Positions 8,732 through 17,098 of a DNA stretch of 64,000 nt are shown here, piece after piece. Both the position numbers and the translations under genes were made by a program. The notes below the pieces were generated by a model. The model made no database searches. It was given only the letters and a program-made list of their open reading frames with translations, and was not told where the DNA came from. The DNA comes from Nesterenkonia natronophila (GTDB lineage Bacteria > Actinomycetota > Actinomycetes > Actinomycetales > Micrococcaceae), in NCBI RefSeq assembly GCF_003595215.1, contig NZ_QYZP01000003.1, forward strand, positions 517,957 to 581,956, in the 5' to 3' direction. Position 1 is the first letter of the stretch. Each line of letters begins with the position of its first letter.

Positions 8732-9766
8732 TCACAGGAACAGCACGACGCCGCCGAGGGCAGTGGAGGCCGCCAACACGCTGCCTGCACCGCCCAATAA
8801 CAGCGCGGGGGCACCGGTGCGCAGGAGCTGCCTCAGGTCTACGGCAGCACCGATGCCGACCATAGCGAAGGTGATGAGCATGGTGGTCAGTTGGGCGATG
8901 AAGTCCGCAGTCTCACCCGGGATGTCAGCCACCGAGTTCACCACTACAGCCATCAAGAAACCCAGCACGAACCACGGCATGATGGGTGGGCGCTTTCCTC
9001 CCGCGGCCGTGCCGCCGGCATCACTCAGGCGCAGCGCCACCACGGCCGGGGCCAGCAGCAGCACACGCGCCAGCTTCACCACGGTGGCAACGGTCAGTGC
9101 CGTGGCGCCGACCATGCCGCCAGCTGCCACCACCTGGCCCACTTCATGGACACTGGCGCCGATCCACACACCTGCTGGTCGGCCCCCTAGACCCAGTGCG
9201 GCACTGAGTGCAGGGAGCGCGACCATCGCAACCGTCCCCCAGATCGTCACCACCGCCAGAGCAGTGGCCGTGGGACCGGCGATGTCCCGGGCCTGGCGGT
9301 CCCGCCCGTCGCCACGATCCAGAACCGCTGAACCTGCCGCCACCGCAGACGCCCCGCAGATCGCGGTGCCGGTGGCCACCAGCGCAGAGGTGGTCCGGTC
9401 AGTCCGGAACAATGGGCCCAGCACACGTATGCCGATGAACGTCACGGCGACAGTCGCGGCCACAATGACCAGCACTTCCCACCCCAGGCCCAGGATGTCA
9501 GCAAGCGCCAGCTGCAGGCCCAAAAGCACGATTCCTAGACGCAGCGGAAACTTCGCCGCCCATTTCAGCCCAGCTTCCCCCCACACCGGAACCCAACCGA
9601 AAGTGCGAATCGTCATGCCGATCACAATGGCTATCAGCAGGGAGGAAACTGGCAGCCATTCGCCTAGGAAACGATGAGCCAGGACAGCGCCCACAAAGGC
9701 CAACACCGCCCCGGGCAATATCTCGTAACCGCGGTCTGCCCACCGCTCAGGATCAAAGTGTGGCAC
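8732..9766 (-). CDS. YeiH-type putative sulfate exporter family protein (UPF0324)
   Basis: The product (344 aa) has about ten hydrophobic segments. FPLRLGIVLLGLQL near residue 65, GTAICGASAVAAGSAV near 120 and GASVHEVGQVVAAG near 190 are the conserved blocks of the YeiH/UPF0324 membrane family, annotated as putative sulfate exporters; the true substrate is uncertain. The frame is open far upstream across the tgt gene, which cannot be coding. The GTG at 9766 is chosen because TACACT at 9773-9778 (minus strand) lies six bases before it, a leaderless layout, and the N-terminus then begins just before the first helix. Divergent from tgt across 54 bases. Confidence 0.85.
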   Translation of the reverse strand: MPHFDPERWADRGYEILPGAVLAFVGAVLAHRFLGEWLPVSSLLIAIVIGMTIRTFGWVPVWGEAGLKWAAKFPLRLGIVLLGLQLALADILGLGWEVLVIVAATVAVTFIGIRVLGPLFRTDRTTSALVATGTAICGASAVAAGSAVLDRGDGRDRQARDIAGPTATALAVVTIWGTVAMVALPALSAALGLGGRPAGVWIGASVHEVGQVVAAGGMVGATALTVATVVKLARVLLLAPAVVALRLSDAGGTAAGGKRPPIMPWFVLGFLMAVVVNSVADIPGETADFIAQLTTMLITFAMVGIGAAVDLRQLLRTGAPALLLGGAGSVLAASTALGGVVLFL

Positions 9767-9820
9767 CGGATTAGTGTAGGTGCACTCCGGGTACGTTCGT
9801 GGCACCGGTAGAATCTTCGG
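9767..9820. promoter_or_regulatory. Divergent leaderless promoters of the YeiH-type gene and tgt
   Basis: The 54-base spacer carries TACACT (9773-9778, minus strand) six bases before the YeiH GTG and TAGAAT (9809-9814, plus strand) six bases before the tgt GTG. Both match a -10 box placed so that transcription would begin at the start codon. No clear -35 boxes are visible. Confidence 0.5.
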
Positions 9821-11098
9821 GTGCTTGACCCCCAGACCAGCTCCACGCGGCAGCCCCTTCATCCCGACCACGTCCAAGGTGGGTTCGCCTTCGAAGTCCA
9901 AGACCGTGTGCCTGGGGAGTTGGGTCGGACCGGGACCATCACCACTCCGCACGGGATCATCCGGACTCCGGCGTTCATCCCGGTCGCTACCAAGGCCACT
10001 GTCAAAGCAGTCCGTCCGGAGGAAATGTCCGAACTCGGCACGCAGGCAGTGCTGGCCAATGCGTACCACCTGAACCTGCAGCCCGGCACGGACGTGCTCG
10101 ACGCCGCCGGGGGGCTCAGTAAGTTCATGAACTGGCCGGGCCCCACCTTCACTGACTCCGGAGGTTTCCAGGTGATGAGCCTGGGGGTGGGGTTCAAGAA
10201 GGTGATCCAGATGGATGCCAGTAGGGTCACCAATGATGAGGCTATCTCCGCCGAGCATGAGCGCAGGGCATTCGTCGACGACGACGGGGTGACGTTCACG
10301 TCCCATATCGACGGCAGCAAGCACCGCTTCACCCCGGAGATCTCGATGCGGCTGCAGCACGAGATCGGCGCCGACATCATTTTCGCCTTCGATGAGCTCA
10401 CCACCCTGTTCAACACCCGCGACTACCAGGAAGAGTCACTGGAGCGGACCCGGCTGTGGGCGGAGCGTTGCCTCAGCGCGCACCGTGACCTCACGGAGCA
10501 GCGCTGCCACAAGCCGTATCAGGCACTGTTCGGCGTGTTGCAGGGCGCTCAGTATGAGGACTTACGCCGCAAAGCCGCCGGTGACCTCGGCCGGATGGTG
10601 GTCGACGGTCAGGAGTTCGACGGTTTCGGCATCGGCGGCGCCCTGGAGAAGGAGAACCTGGGCACGATTGTGCGCTGGGTCAGTGAGGAGCTGCCGGAGA
10701 ATAAACCACGGCACCTTCTGGGCATCTCGGAGCCGGAGGATTTCTTCACCGCCATCGAGAACGGCGCGGACACGTTTGACTGCGTTCAGCCCTCACGAGT
10801 GGCCCGCACTGGTCGTGTGTACACCCCGGATGGGTACTTCAATATCCCCCAGGCCAAGTACAAGAAAGACTTCTCTCCCATACAGGAGGGCTGCGGATGC
10901 TACACCTGCCAGCACTACAGCAAGGCATATCTCCATCACCTGTTCAAGGCTAAAGAGATGCTCTACTCCACTCTGTGCACCATCCACAACGAATACTTCA
11001 CAGTGAAGTTGGTGGACGATATTCGCACCTCGATCACCGAGGGCAGGTTCGCCGAGTTCCGCGACGACGCCCTCGACCGCTACAAAGGAAAGACCTAG
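9821..11098 (+). CDS. tgt: Queuine/archaeosine tRNA-ribosyltransferase (tRNA-guanine transglycosylase)
   Basis: The product (425 aa) exchanges G34 of tRNAs with GUN anticodons for queuine or its precursor. The nucleophile region FTDSGGFQVMSLG, the catalytic FAFDELTTLF (Asp), GIGGAL, LLGISEPEDFFTAIENGADTFDCV, and the C-terminal zinc site CGCYTCQHYSKAYLHHL are all readable. Length is somewhat above the bacterial average because of a long region before GTITTPHG. The GTG start follows TAGAAT with six bases between. No other queuosine synthesis genes are seen here. Confidence 0.93.
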   Translation: MLDPQTSSTRQPLHPDHVQGGFAFEVQDRVPGELGRTGTITTPHGIIRTPAFIPVATKATVKAVRPEEMSELGTQAVLANAYHLNLQPGTDVLDAAGGLSKFMNWPGPTFTDSGGFQVMSLGVGFKKVIQMDASRVTNDEAISAEHERRAFVDDDGVTFTSHIDGSKHRFTPEISMRLQHEIGADIIFAFDELTTLFNTRDYQEESLERTRLWAERCLSAHRDLTEQRCHKPYQALFGVLQGAQYEDLRRKAAGDLGRMVVDGQEFDGFGIGGALEKENLGTIVRWVSEELPENKPRHLLGISEPEDFFTAIENGADTFDCVQPSRVARTGRVYTPDGYFNIPQAKYKKDFSPIQEGCGCYTCQHYSKAYLHHLFKAKEMLYSTLCTIHNEYFTVKLVDDIRTSITEGRFAEFRDDALDRYKGKT

Positions 11099-11126
11099 TA
11101 GCCCCGAAACCTGAGAGCCTGGCGTT

Positions 11127-11143
11127 TTCTACGCTGTGTAGAA
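11127..11143. promoter_or_regulatory. Inverted repeat upstream of the copper-type gene set
   Basis: TTCTAC (11127-11132) and GTAGAA (11138-11143) form a 6-bp inverted repeat with a 5-base spacer, about 40 bases before the ATG of the His-rich membrane protein and overlapping a possible -10 box TAGAAT. It could be an operator for a metal sensor, but the regulator is not in the window. Confidence 0.35.
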
Positions 11144-11181
11144 TTGTGCCGACGCGGGACGAGAGGAGCGGTCGCTCAGCC

Positions 11182-11844
11182 ATGAATACGCTGGCCAGCC
11201 ATAGTGCTCACTCTGCCAGCGTGCCCCCTGGGCTGCGTCTGAAGCGGGGGGCCCTCGGTGCATTGATCGCTGTTGCGTCAGCCATCCTGGCGCACACGGG
11301 AGCTGGTCATCACGTTCCGCACGCTGTGGTGATTGTGCTGAGCCTGGCCGTGAGCGTCCCCCTCTGCGTAGGCCTAGCAGGTGTGAGACTTAGTCGGTGG
11401 CGCATGGCTTTGGGCATAGTGGCTAGCCAAGGCGCCCTCCACGCACTGTTCGCGCTTTTCCCCCATGCAGGATCGTCCGGAAGTTCATTGTCACTGTCCG
11501 GACCTGCCGGACACGAGCATCACGTGGACCACGTGGTGGTGACCAACGCCGGGGGTGCGGCAGCCTCTCAAGGGGTTGTTCCGGACGCCCCGATGGCAAT
11601 CGCTCACATTCTGGCAGCCGGGGTGACATATCTACTGCTTCGTCGTGGTGAGGTACTTCTAGAGGCCCTCGTGGAATGGCTGGTCCTCCGGCCCGCTTTG
11701 ATACTTTGGGCTCCGTCTCCGGTCGCAGAGAGTTCACGCACTGTGCGTTGGACACAATCGGCTCCGGAAGCCCAGGGGCTCCAGGACCTCTGGCCCGGGG
11801 CAGGCCCCCGCACTGTGCGAGGTCCACCACAGCTCGCTGCGTGA
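11182..11844 (+). CDS. Histidine-rich integral membrane protein, possibly copper-related
   Basis: The product (220 aa) has four or five hydrophobic segments and a His-rich start and loop: HSAHSAS near the N-terminus, HTGAGHHVPH around residue 38, and GHEHHVDHVVV around 110, all plausible metal ligands facing the outside. I do not recognise a named family, but proteins of this kind often precede PCu(A)C and copper-export genes in actinobacteria. The next genes encode a PCu(A)C lipoprotein and a DyP peroxidase, supporting a metal role. The ATG at 11182 is chosen; upstream codons overlap the end of tgt. Confidence 0.65.
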   Translation: MNTLASHSAHSASVPPGLRLKRGALGALIAVASAILAHTGAGHHVPHAVVIVLSLAVSVPLCVGLAGVRLSRWRMALGIVASQGALHALFALFPHAGSSGSSLSLSGPAGHEHHVDHVVVTNAGGAAASQGVVPDAPMAIAHILAAGVTYLLLRRGEVLLEALVEWLVLRPALILWAPSPVAESSRTVRWTQSAPEAQGLQDLWPGAGPRTVRGPPQLAA

Positions 11845-12113
11845 TCTGCTCTTCTTCACTTTTCTCTCGTCTGTTCATCGCGGTGTCACCTCACCAGGCA
11901 TGAATGTGCCGATCTTTCGCAGCACCTCGTGAGCCCTCGTAGTCACCAGTAACGCGGTGTGGAGACATGCACTGTGGTGCCCCGAAGCAAATCCGCAGAG
12001 ACAGCACCGTTTTCGAGCGGATCTCTTTCAAGACTTACTCCTATCTCTCGCTGCCCTGCGACGGAAAATCGCGGGCACAGGGGCCTGCGCGCCCGAAAGG
12101 ATGCAACATCAAA

Positions 12114-12665
12114 ATGAAAAACTCTTCATGCAAAATCACAGTTCTCTGCGCTGCATCACTCGTTGCTGTGACAGCCTGCAACACCGACACTTCACCGCAG
12201 GAGGGGCCCGACCAGGGTCCCACTGAGGAGGGCGGCGCTGACACGCGGATCCACAGTGAAAACGACGACCTGTGGGTCCGTTCAGCTGGGTCCGGAATGA
12301 CCAGCGTGTTCGGCACTCTCGAAAACCTCACTGATGACGACCTTGAGATCGTGGCAGCTGAGACGCCTGTGGCTGAAAGCGTCGAGCTGCACGAGATCAT
12401 CCTTGACGATGACGGGCAAGAGGCCATGCAGGAGATTGAGGGCGGTTTTCTCATTCCTGCCGATGCTGCCCTTGAGATGGAGCCGGGAGGAGATCATCTG
12501 ATGCTCATGGGCCTTCATCACGAACTGCCCCCCGGAGAACTTGTGGAATTCACCCTTGAATTCGAAGATGGCAGCGCGGAGACCATCGAAGCGATCGTCA
12601 AGGACGATGGTGGGCAGGACGAACCGTACGAGAGCGACGATCACGGTGATCAGAATGACCACTGA
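12114..12665 (+). CDS. PCu(A)C family copper-chaperone lipoprotein
   Basis: The product (183 aa) has a lipoprotein signal ending in VTACN (lipid cysteine near residue 23). The mature part contains the PCu(A)C ligand pattern: ELHEIILDDDG...AMQEIEGGF...GGDHLMLMGL, supplying His and Met residues for Cu(I). Such extracytoplasmic chaperones deliver copper to cytochrome oxidase or buffer it. The C-terminus is acidic and His-containing (ESDDHGDQNDH). The start follows GAAAGGA. Its stop overlaps the DyP peroxidase start by 11 bases, indicating a coupled operon. Confidence 0.88.
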   Translation: MKNSSCKITVLCAASLVAVTACNTDTSPQEGPDQGPTEEGGADTRIHSENDDLWVRSAGSGMTSVFGTLENLTDDDLEIVAAETPVAESVELHEIILDDDGQEAMQEIEGGFLIPADAALEMEPGGDHLMLMGLHHELPPGELVEFTLEFEDGSAETIEAIVKDDGGQDEPYESDDHGDQNDH

Positions 12666-13923
12666 CCCGGAACGCTCCGAAAGCAATTTTGATAGCAAGG
12701 CTCATCGAGACCTGTCTCGAAGAGGACTCCTGCTGGGCGCAGGAGGCACCGGGCTAGCGGCTACCGCTGCTGCAGCTTTCGGCTTTGGCCGATCGACTGC
12801 ACCAGCAATCGATCCACGTGAGCCGGTCCATGGAACTAGCACTATCGATTTCTATGGGAACCGACAAGCCGGCATCGATACACCAGCACAGGCTCACGCG
12901 GTTCTTCTGGCCCTGGATCTCGATCGCAATGACGACCCTGATGCGGCACGGCGCCTACTTCGGCTACTCAGTGATGATGCGGCTCGGTTGACTCAGGGAA
13001 GACCTGCATTAGCGGATACCGAACCGGAACTCGCCGAGACTCCTGCACGGCTGACGGTGACATTCGGCTTCGGTCCGAGCCTAGTGCGAATGCTCAGTCC
13101 AACGTCCGTGCCCCATTGGCTAAGGGACCTGCCGCATTTCGACATTGATCGGCTTGAGTCTGATCTGTGCGGAGGTGACCTGCTGCTGCAGATCTGCGGT
13201 GATGATCCGGTGTCGGTCGCTCACGCCCGTCGCATCCTGCTCAAAGACGCCCGTGGCTATGGTGCCCCGCGCTGGATACAGGATGGTTTCCGGTCCTCCC
13301 GAGGTGCGCGCCCCCGAGGTGAGACTATGCGCAATCTCTTCGGTCAGGTCGATGAGACCGTCCAACCTCGTACTTCTGACGGCTCACGGGAGTTCGTGGT
13401 CTGGGGCAACCCTCCACCGGATTCCACGAGCACGGTGCGGCCGTGGATCACGGACGGAACCTCGCTGGTAGTTCGACTGATTTCGATGGACATGGATGGA
13501 TGGGATGAGCTCTCGCGCAGAGGTAAAGAATCCTCGATCGGGCGCGACCTGCGCGTGGGCGCTCCTCTCACGGGTGTGCATGAGACCGATGAGCCGGACT
13601 TTGAGGAAACCTCTGACATGGGCTTTCCCGTGATTGAAGAGTTCGCTCACATCCGACGCGCTCATCCGCATGCCGTGGAGGAGCAGATTCTTCGTCGCAG
13701 CTACAACTACGACAGGCCTCCCAAGGACACGGACAGGATCAGCGACACTGGGCAGCTCTTCCTGAGCTATCAGGCCGACGTCGTTGAGCAGTTCCTTCCG
13801 ATTCAACAGCGCCTAGCTGAAGGAGATCGACTCAACGAATGGACCACGCCTATCGGCAGTGCTGTCTTCGCAATTCCGCCGGGATGCCGCCCAGGTGGTT
13901 ACATCGGCGACTGCCTCACCTAA
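12655..13923 (+). CDS. Tat-exported DyP-type peroxidase
   Basis: The product (422 aa) has a twin-arginine signal (SRRGLLLGAGG, residues 21-31, then an Ala-rich hydrophobic stretch) and the DyP fold blocks. H332 in EEFAHIRRAHP is the likely proximal haem ligand. The distal GxxDG-type motif is altered: it reads GQVDETVQ (residues 230-237), keeping the catalytic aspartate D233 but replacing the following Gly with Glu. LFLSYQADVVEQF near the C-terminus is typical. It would act outside the membrane on peroxide-driven oxidation. Co-transcribed with the copper chaperone gene. Confidence 0.88.
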   Translation: MTTDPERSESNFDSKAHRDLSRRGLLLGAGGTGLAATAAAAFGFGRSTAPAIDPREPVHGTSTIDFYGNRQAGIDTPAQAHAVLLALDLDRNDDPDAARRLLRLLSDDAARLTQGRPALADTEPELAETPARLTVTFGFGPSLVRMLSPTSVPHWLRDLPHFDIDRLESDLCGGDLLLQICGDDPVSVAHARRILLKDARGYGAPRWIQDGFRSSRGARPRGETMRNLFGQVDETVQPRTSDGSREFVVWGNPPPDSTSTVRPWITDGTSLVVRLISMDMDGWDELSRRGKESSIGRDLRVGAPLTGVHETDEPDFEETSDMGFPVIEEFAHIRRAHPHAVEEQILRRSYNYDRPPKDTDRISDTGQLFLSYQADVVEQFLPIQQRLAEGDRLNEWTTPIGSAVFAIPPGCRPGGYIGDCLT

Positions 13924-13952
13924 CCCCCGCCACAAGAAGGAAGAGACATTTC

Positions 13953-14006
13953 ATGGCTCTGGACATCGAGCAACCAACACCACAGAACGCAGCGAAACCG
14001 CCATGA
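13953..14006 (+). CDS. Very short ORF with strong ribosome-binding site
   Basis: An ATG preceded by GAAGGAAGAGA opens a 17-codon frame ending in TGA at 14004-14006 (MALDIEQPTPQNAAKPP). It lies 30 bases after the DyP stop. It may be a small peptide, or the remnant of the next gene of the copper set after a deletion. There is no recognisable homology. Confidence 0.25.
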   Translation: MALDIEQPTPQNAAKPP

Positions 14007-14039
14007 CCCCGCCCCCGGCACCTGGGAACTAACCCGGGA

Positions 14040-15008
14040 TCAACCTACGGGGGTAATGGGCTGTTCTCCATTCAGTACAGCGATTGCGTTCCGGAACGCA
14101 AGAGAGGCCATTTCATCGCGGGTGACGTCACCCGCGGAGCCGATATGCGGAAGCATGACCACCTGCTCCATAGTGCGAAGCCTGGGGTTCGTCGCCGGCT
14201 CAAACTCGTGGACATCCAGCCCTGCTCCACCGAGGTGTCCGGAGTCTATGACATCAGCCAAGGCTTCCTCATCCACCAAGGGCCCGCGGGCGGTGTTGAT
14301 CAGGTAGCTGCCTGGTTTCATGGCTGCGAGCTGCTCGGCGCCGATCAAGTGCTTGGTGTCCTCGGTCAGCGGGCAGTGCAGACTGACAATATCCGCAGTC
14401 TCCAGCAGCTCATCGATGGAGGATGCGGGGCTCACGCCCAAGCTTCGGGCGTCGTCGTGATGTGCCCGCCGCCCGGTGGCTATGATCGTCATGCCGAATG
14501 CTTGGGCGCGTTTGGCTACCGCCATGCCGATTCGCCCCAATCCCAAGATCCCCAGCGTGGCACCAGCGGAGACATCGAGACCCACATAGCTTTCCGGACT
14601 CCAGATCCACTCGGTGCCGGTGCGGATGAAACGGTCCCCTTCGGCCACGCGCCTCGTGGTGGCGAGCAGTAGTGCCAGAGTCAGGTCTGCCACTGCCTCG
14701 TCCAGGACCCCAGGGGTGTTGGTGACAATCACGTTGCGTTCAGCTGCAGCGTCCAGATCAATATTGTCGTAGCCGACGGCCACATTAGCCACTACTTTCA
14801 GCTGGTCTCCGGCGGCGTCGAGGACCTCGGCATCGATCCGGTCGGTCACGAGGCTGATGATGGCTTCAGCACCCTGGACAGACTCTAAGAGCTCCTGGCG
14901 TGTAGGCGGTAAGCCTGAGGTGCGGTGAACACGCAGCTCGCCGGGTAGTTGCTGACGGAACTGTTCTACGACATCGCCCAGCGGGCGGGTGAGATAGACG
15001 TGACCCAT
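14040..15008 (-). CDS. D-2-hydroxyacid dehydrogenase (glyoxylate/hydroxypyruvate reductase type)
   Basis: The product (322 aa) is an NAD(P)H-dependent reductase of the GyaR/hydroxypyruvate-reductase group. Visible are the Rossmann motif GILGLGRIGMAVAKRAQAFG (about residue 150), NVAVGYDNIDLDAAAERN with the following TPGVL, the arginine of NTARGPLVDEEAL, the glutamate of GLDVHEFEP and the catalytic histidine of LPHIGSA. The likely substrates are glyoxylate or hydroxypyruvate in the cytoplasm. The start is leaderless in layout: TACTCT (15016-15021, minus strand) lies seven bases from the ATG. Confidence 0.9.
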   Translation of the reverse strand: MGHVYLTRPLGDVVEQFRQQLPGELRVHRTSGLPPTRQELLESVQGAEAIISLVTDRIDAEVLDAAGDQLKVVANVAVGYDNIDLDAAAERNVIVTNTPGVLDEAVADLTLALLLATTRRVAEGDRFIRTGTEWIWSPESYVGLDVSAGATLGILGLGRIGMAVAKRAQAFGMTIIATGRRAHHDDARSLGVSPASSIDELLETADIVSLHCPLTEDTKHLIGAEQLAAMKPGSYLINTARGPLVDEEALADVIDSGHLGGAGLDVHEFEPATNPRLRTMEQVVMLPHIGSAGDVTRDEMASLAFRNAIAVLNGEQPITPVG

Positions 15009-15125
15009 GCCTCACAGAGTACAGGGGGCACCCTCGAATGACTTCAGGTTGACCTGACCACAACTAGTAAGGGATAGTGTCAACTAAACCAGAAGTCCTT
15101 CAGATGTGATCCCCAGGGCGGTGAG

Positions 15126-15827
15126 ATGTCCGCAGAACCGGAACAGCACCTGGTGCTGGCTGTTTCCACAGTGATCTTTTCGCTGCGTCCGCACCCGGAC
15201 ACTGGCGAGTTCACCCTCTGGCTCCCCCTAGTGCGCCGCATCCGCGAGCCCTTCAAGAACCGATGGGCGCTGCCCGGGGGGCCCCTGGACAACACGCATG
15301 ACCTCTCGGAGTCGGCCAAGAGGACAATGCATGAGACTACTCGGGTGCAGCCGCGCCACCTCGAGCAGCTCTACGCCTTTGGTGATGTTGACCGATCCCC
15401 GCAGGCGCCCGAACGAGTCGTATCAATCGTCTACTGGGCGCTGGTCCGTCAGGATGAGGACCTCCAAGTGGTGGACGCCGACAACGTGGAGTGGCACCCG
15501 GTGGAGGAGATTCCTGGCCCGTTGGCGTTCGACCATGATCTGATAGTCCGCTACGCAGTGGACCGGTTACGTGCCAAGGTCACCTACTCCCCCATCGCGC
15601 ATGCCTTCCTGCCCGATGAGTTCTCTCTGGCTGACCTGCGGCGGGCCTACGAGGCGATCCTGAACCGGGCACTGGACCCGTCGAACTTCCGCCGCCAGAT
15701 CCTGTCTCAGGGCACGGTGGAGGACACCGGACGCAGGATGACCGGCACCGCGCATCGTCCACCAAAGCTCTACCGCTCCGCACCGCAGAGCAGCCGCTAC
15801 GCACTCACCATTAAGGAGAACCCGTGA
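15126..15827 (+). CDS. nrtR: NrtR-like Nudix-domain regulator of NAD synthesis
   Basis: The product (233 aa) joins an N-terminal Nudix domain (about 10-150; NRWALPGGPLDNTHDLSESAKRTMHETT) to a C-terminal helical DNA-binding segment (about 155-210; HAFLPDEFSLADLRRAYEAIL), the layout of NrtR. The Nudix box is degenerate, lacking the full REUxEE signature, as expected for an ADP-ribose sensor rather than an enzyme. Its stop overlaps the nadA GTG, so it heads the NAD operon. A weak palindrome, TAGT-GTCA-ACTA at 15075-15086, lies upstream and could be its operator, but this is not established. Confidence 0.85.
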   Translation: MSAEPEQHLVLAVSTVIFSLRPHPDTGEFTLWLPLVRRIREPFKNRWALPGGPLDNTHDLSESAKRTMHETTRVQPRHLEQLYAFGDVDRSPQAPERVVSIVYWALVRQDEDLQVVDADNVEWHPVEEIPGPLAFDHDLIVRYAVDRLRAKVTYSPIAHAFLPDEFSLADLRRAYEAILNRALDPSNFRRQILSQGTVEDTGRRMTGTAHRPPKLYRSAPQSSRYALTIKENP

Positions 15828-17098
15828 CCGCGTCTGTCACACAACGAATCGACCTGGCACCCACCAGGTCCTGCAACCCAGAACTGGCCGCTGGCCCCTG
15901 GGCGTTCGACTCACAGCCCGGCTATGGGCCCGGCGCTTCACAGGCCGACCCGATGCCGAGTCCAGTCACGCACCCGGGACAGCTGCCGCAGGCCTACCGG
16001 GAGATGTCCTCAGATCAGCTTCATGACAGGATCCGCCGCGCGAAAGCGATCTTGGCCGAGAGGTTAGTGATTCTAGGTCACTTCTACCAACGCGACGAGG
16101 TGGTTCAGCACGCCGATTTTCTGGGTGATTCATATCAACTGGCCAAGGCTGCGCTGTCCAAACCGGAAGCGGAGCACATTGTCTTCTGCGGGGTGCACTT
16201 CATGGCGGAGACCGCCGATATCCTCTCTGCGGCTGACCAGCAGGTCATACTGCCGAATCTTGCAGCCGGGTGCTCGATGGCGGATATGGCCGACGAGGAC
16301 TCCGTGGAGACTGCGTGGGAGGAGATCTGCGAAGTCTATGGGGTGGATCCGCATCATGTGACACCCGGACCCGACGGCAAACTGCCGATTCTTCCGGTGA
16401 CCTACATGAACTCCTCTGCAGCGCTGAAGGCGTTCTGCGGCCAGCATGGTGGGATCGTGTGTACATCTTCCAACGCCTCGGCCGTGTTGGAATGGGCATT
16501 CGAACGCGCCCACCGTGTGCTGTTCTTCCCCGACCAGCACCTGGGGCGCAATACGGCCAAGGCCATGGGTGTTCCGCTAGAGCAGATGCCCCTGTGGAAT
16601 CCGCGCCGACCCTTAGGTGGCAACAACCCAGCTGACCTGCAAGAGGCCAAAGTCCTGCTGTGGCACGGATTCTGCTCGGTGCACAAGCGGTTCAACGTCC
16701 GCCAAATAGCGAAGGCCCGGGCCGAGCACCCGGGCTGCCGGGTCATTGTGCACCCGGAGTCGCCAATGCCGGTGGTGGACGCCGCCGACGCCGCAGGCTC
16801 CACCGATGCAATCAGAAAATATGTAGCAGCCAGCTCACCGGGGGACGTGATCGCCATAGGCACTGAGATCAATCTGGTAAATCGCCTCGCTGCTGAATAC
16901 CCGGATCGGACAATCTTCTGTCTGGACCCGGTGATCTGTCCCTGTTCCACCATGTACCGCATCCATCCCGGCTACCTGGCATGGGTGCTCGAGGAGCTGG
17001 TGGAGGGCCGCACACCGAATCAGATCAGCGTCTCGGCAGACGTGGCACAGCCCGCGCGAGTTGCCCTGGACCGGATGCTGGCGGCCGTACCCAGATGA
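15824..17098 (+). CDS. nadA: Quinolinate synthase A
   Basis: The 424-aa product condenses iminoaspartate and dihydroxyacetone phosphate to quinolinate using a [4Fe-4S] cluster. The motifs are LGHFYQRDEVVQHADFLGDS, FCGVHFMAETADIL, AAGCSMADMA, FFPDQHLGRNTA, HPESPMPVVDAAD and the C-terminal CPCSTMYRIHP; the cluster cysteines lie in the first two cysteine-bearing blocks and the last. The roughly 60 residues before the first domain are extra. The GTG start (AAGGAGA upstream) overlaps the regulator's stop by four bases and its own stop overlaps nadC. Confidence 0.95.
   Translation: MTASVTQRIDLAPTRSCNPELAAGPWAFDSQPGYGPGASQADPMPSPVTHPGQLPQAYREMSSDQLHDRIRRAKAILAERLVILGHFYQRDEVVQHADFLGDSYQLAKAALSKPEAEHIVFCGVHFMAETADILSAADQQVILPNLAAGCSMADMADEDSVETAWEEICEVYGVDPHHVTPGPDGKLPILPVTYMNSSAALKAFCGQHGGIVCTSSNASAVLEWAFERAHRVLFFPDQHLGRNTAKAMGVPLEQMPLWNPRRPLGGNNPADLQEAKVLLWHGFCSVHKRFNVRQIAKARAEHPGCRVIVHPESPMPVVDAADAAGSTDAIRKYVAASSPGDVIAIGTEINLVNRLAAEYPDRTIFCLDPVICPCSTMYRIHPGYLAWVLEELVEGRTPNQISVSADVAQPARVALDRMLAAVPR

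Noticed and set aside
15075..15086. TAGT-GTCA-ACTA as an NrtR operator
   Set aside because: The arms are only four bases and I cannot match them to a known NrtR site; mentioned only in the gene entry.
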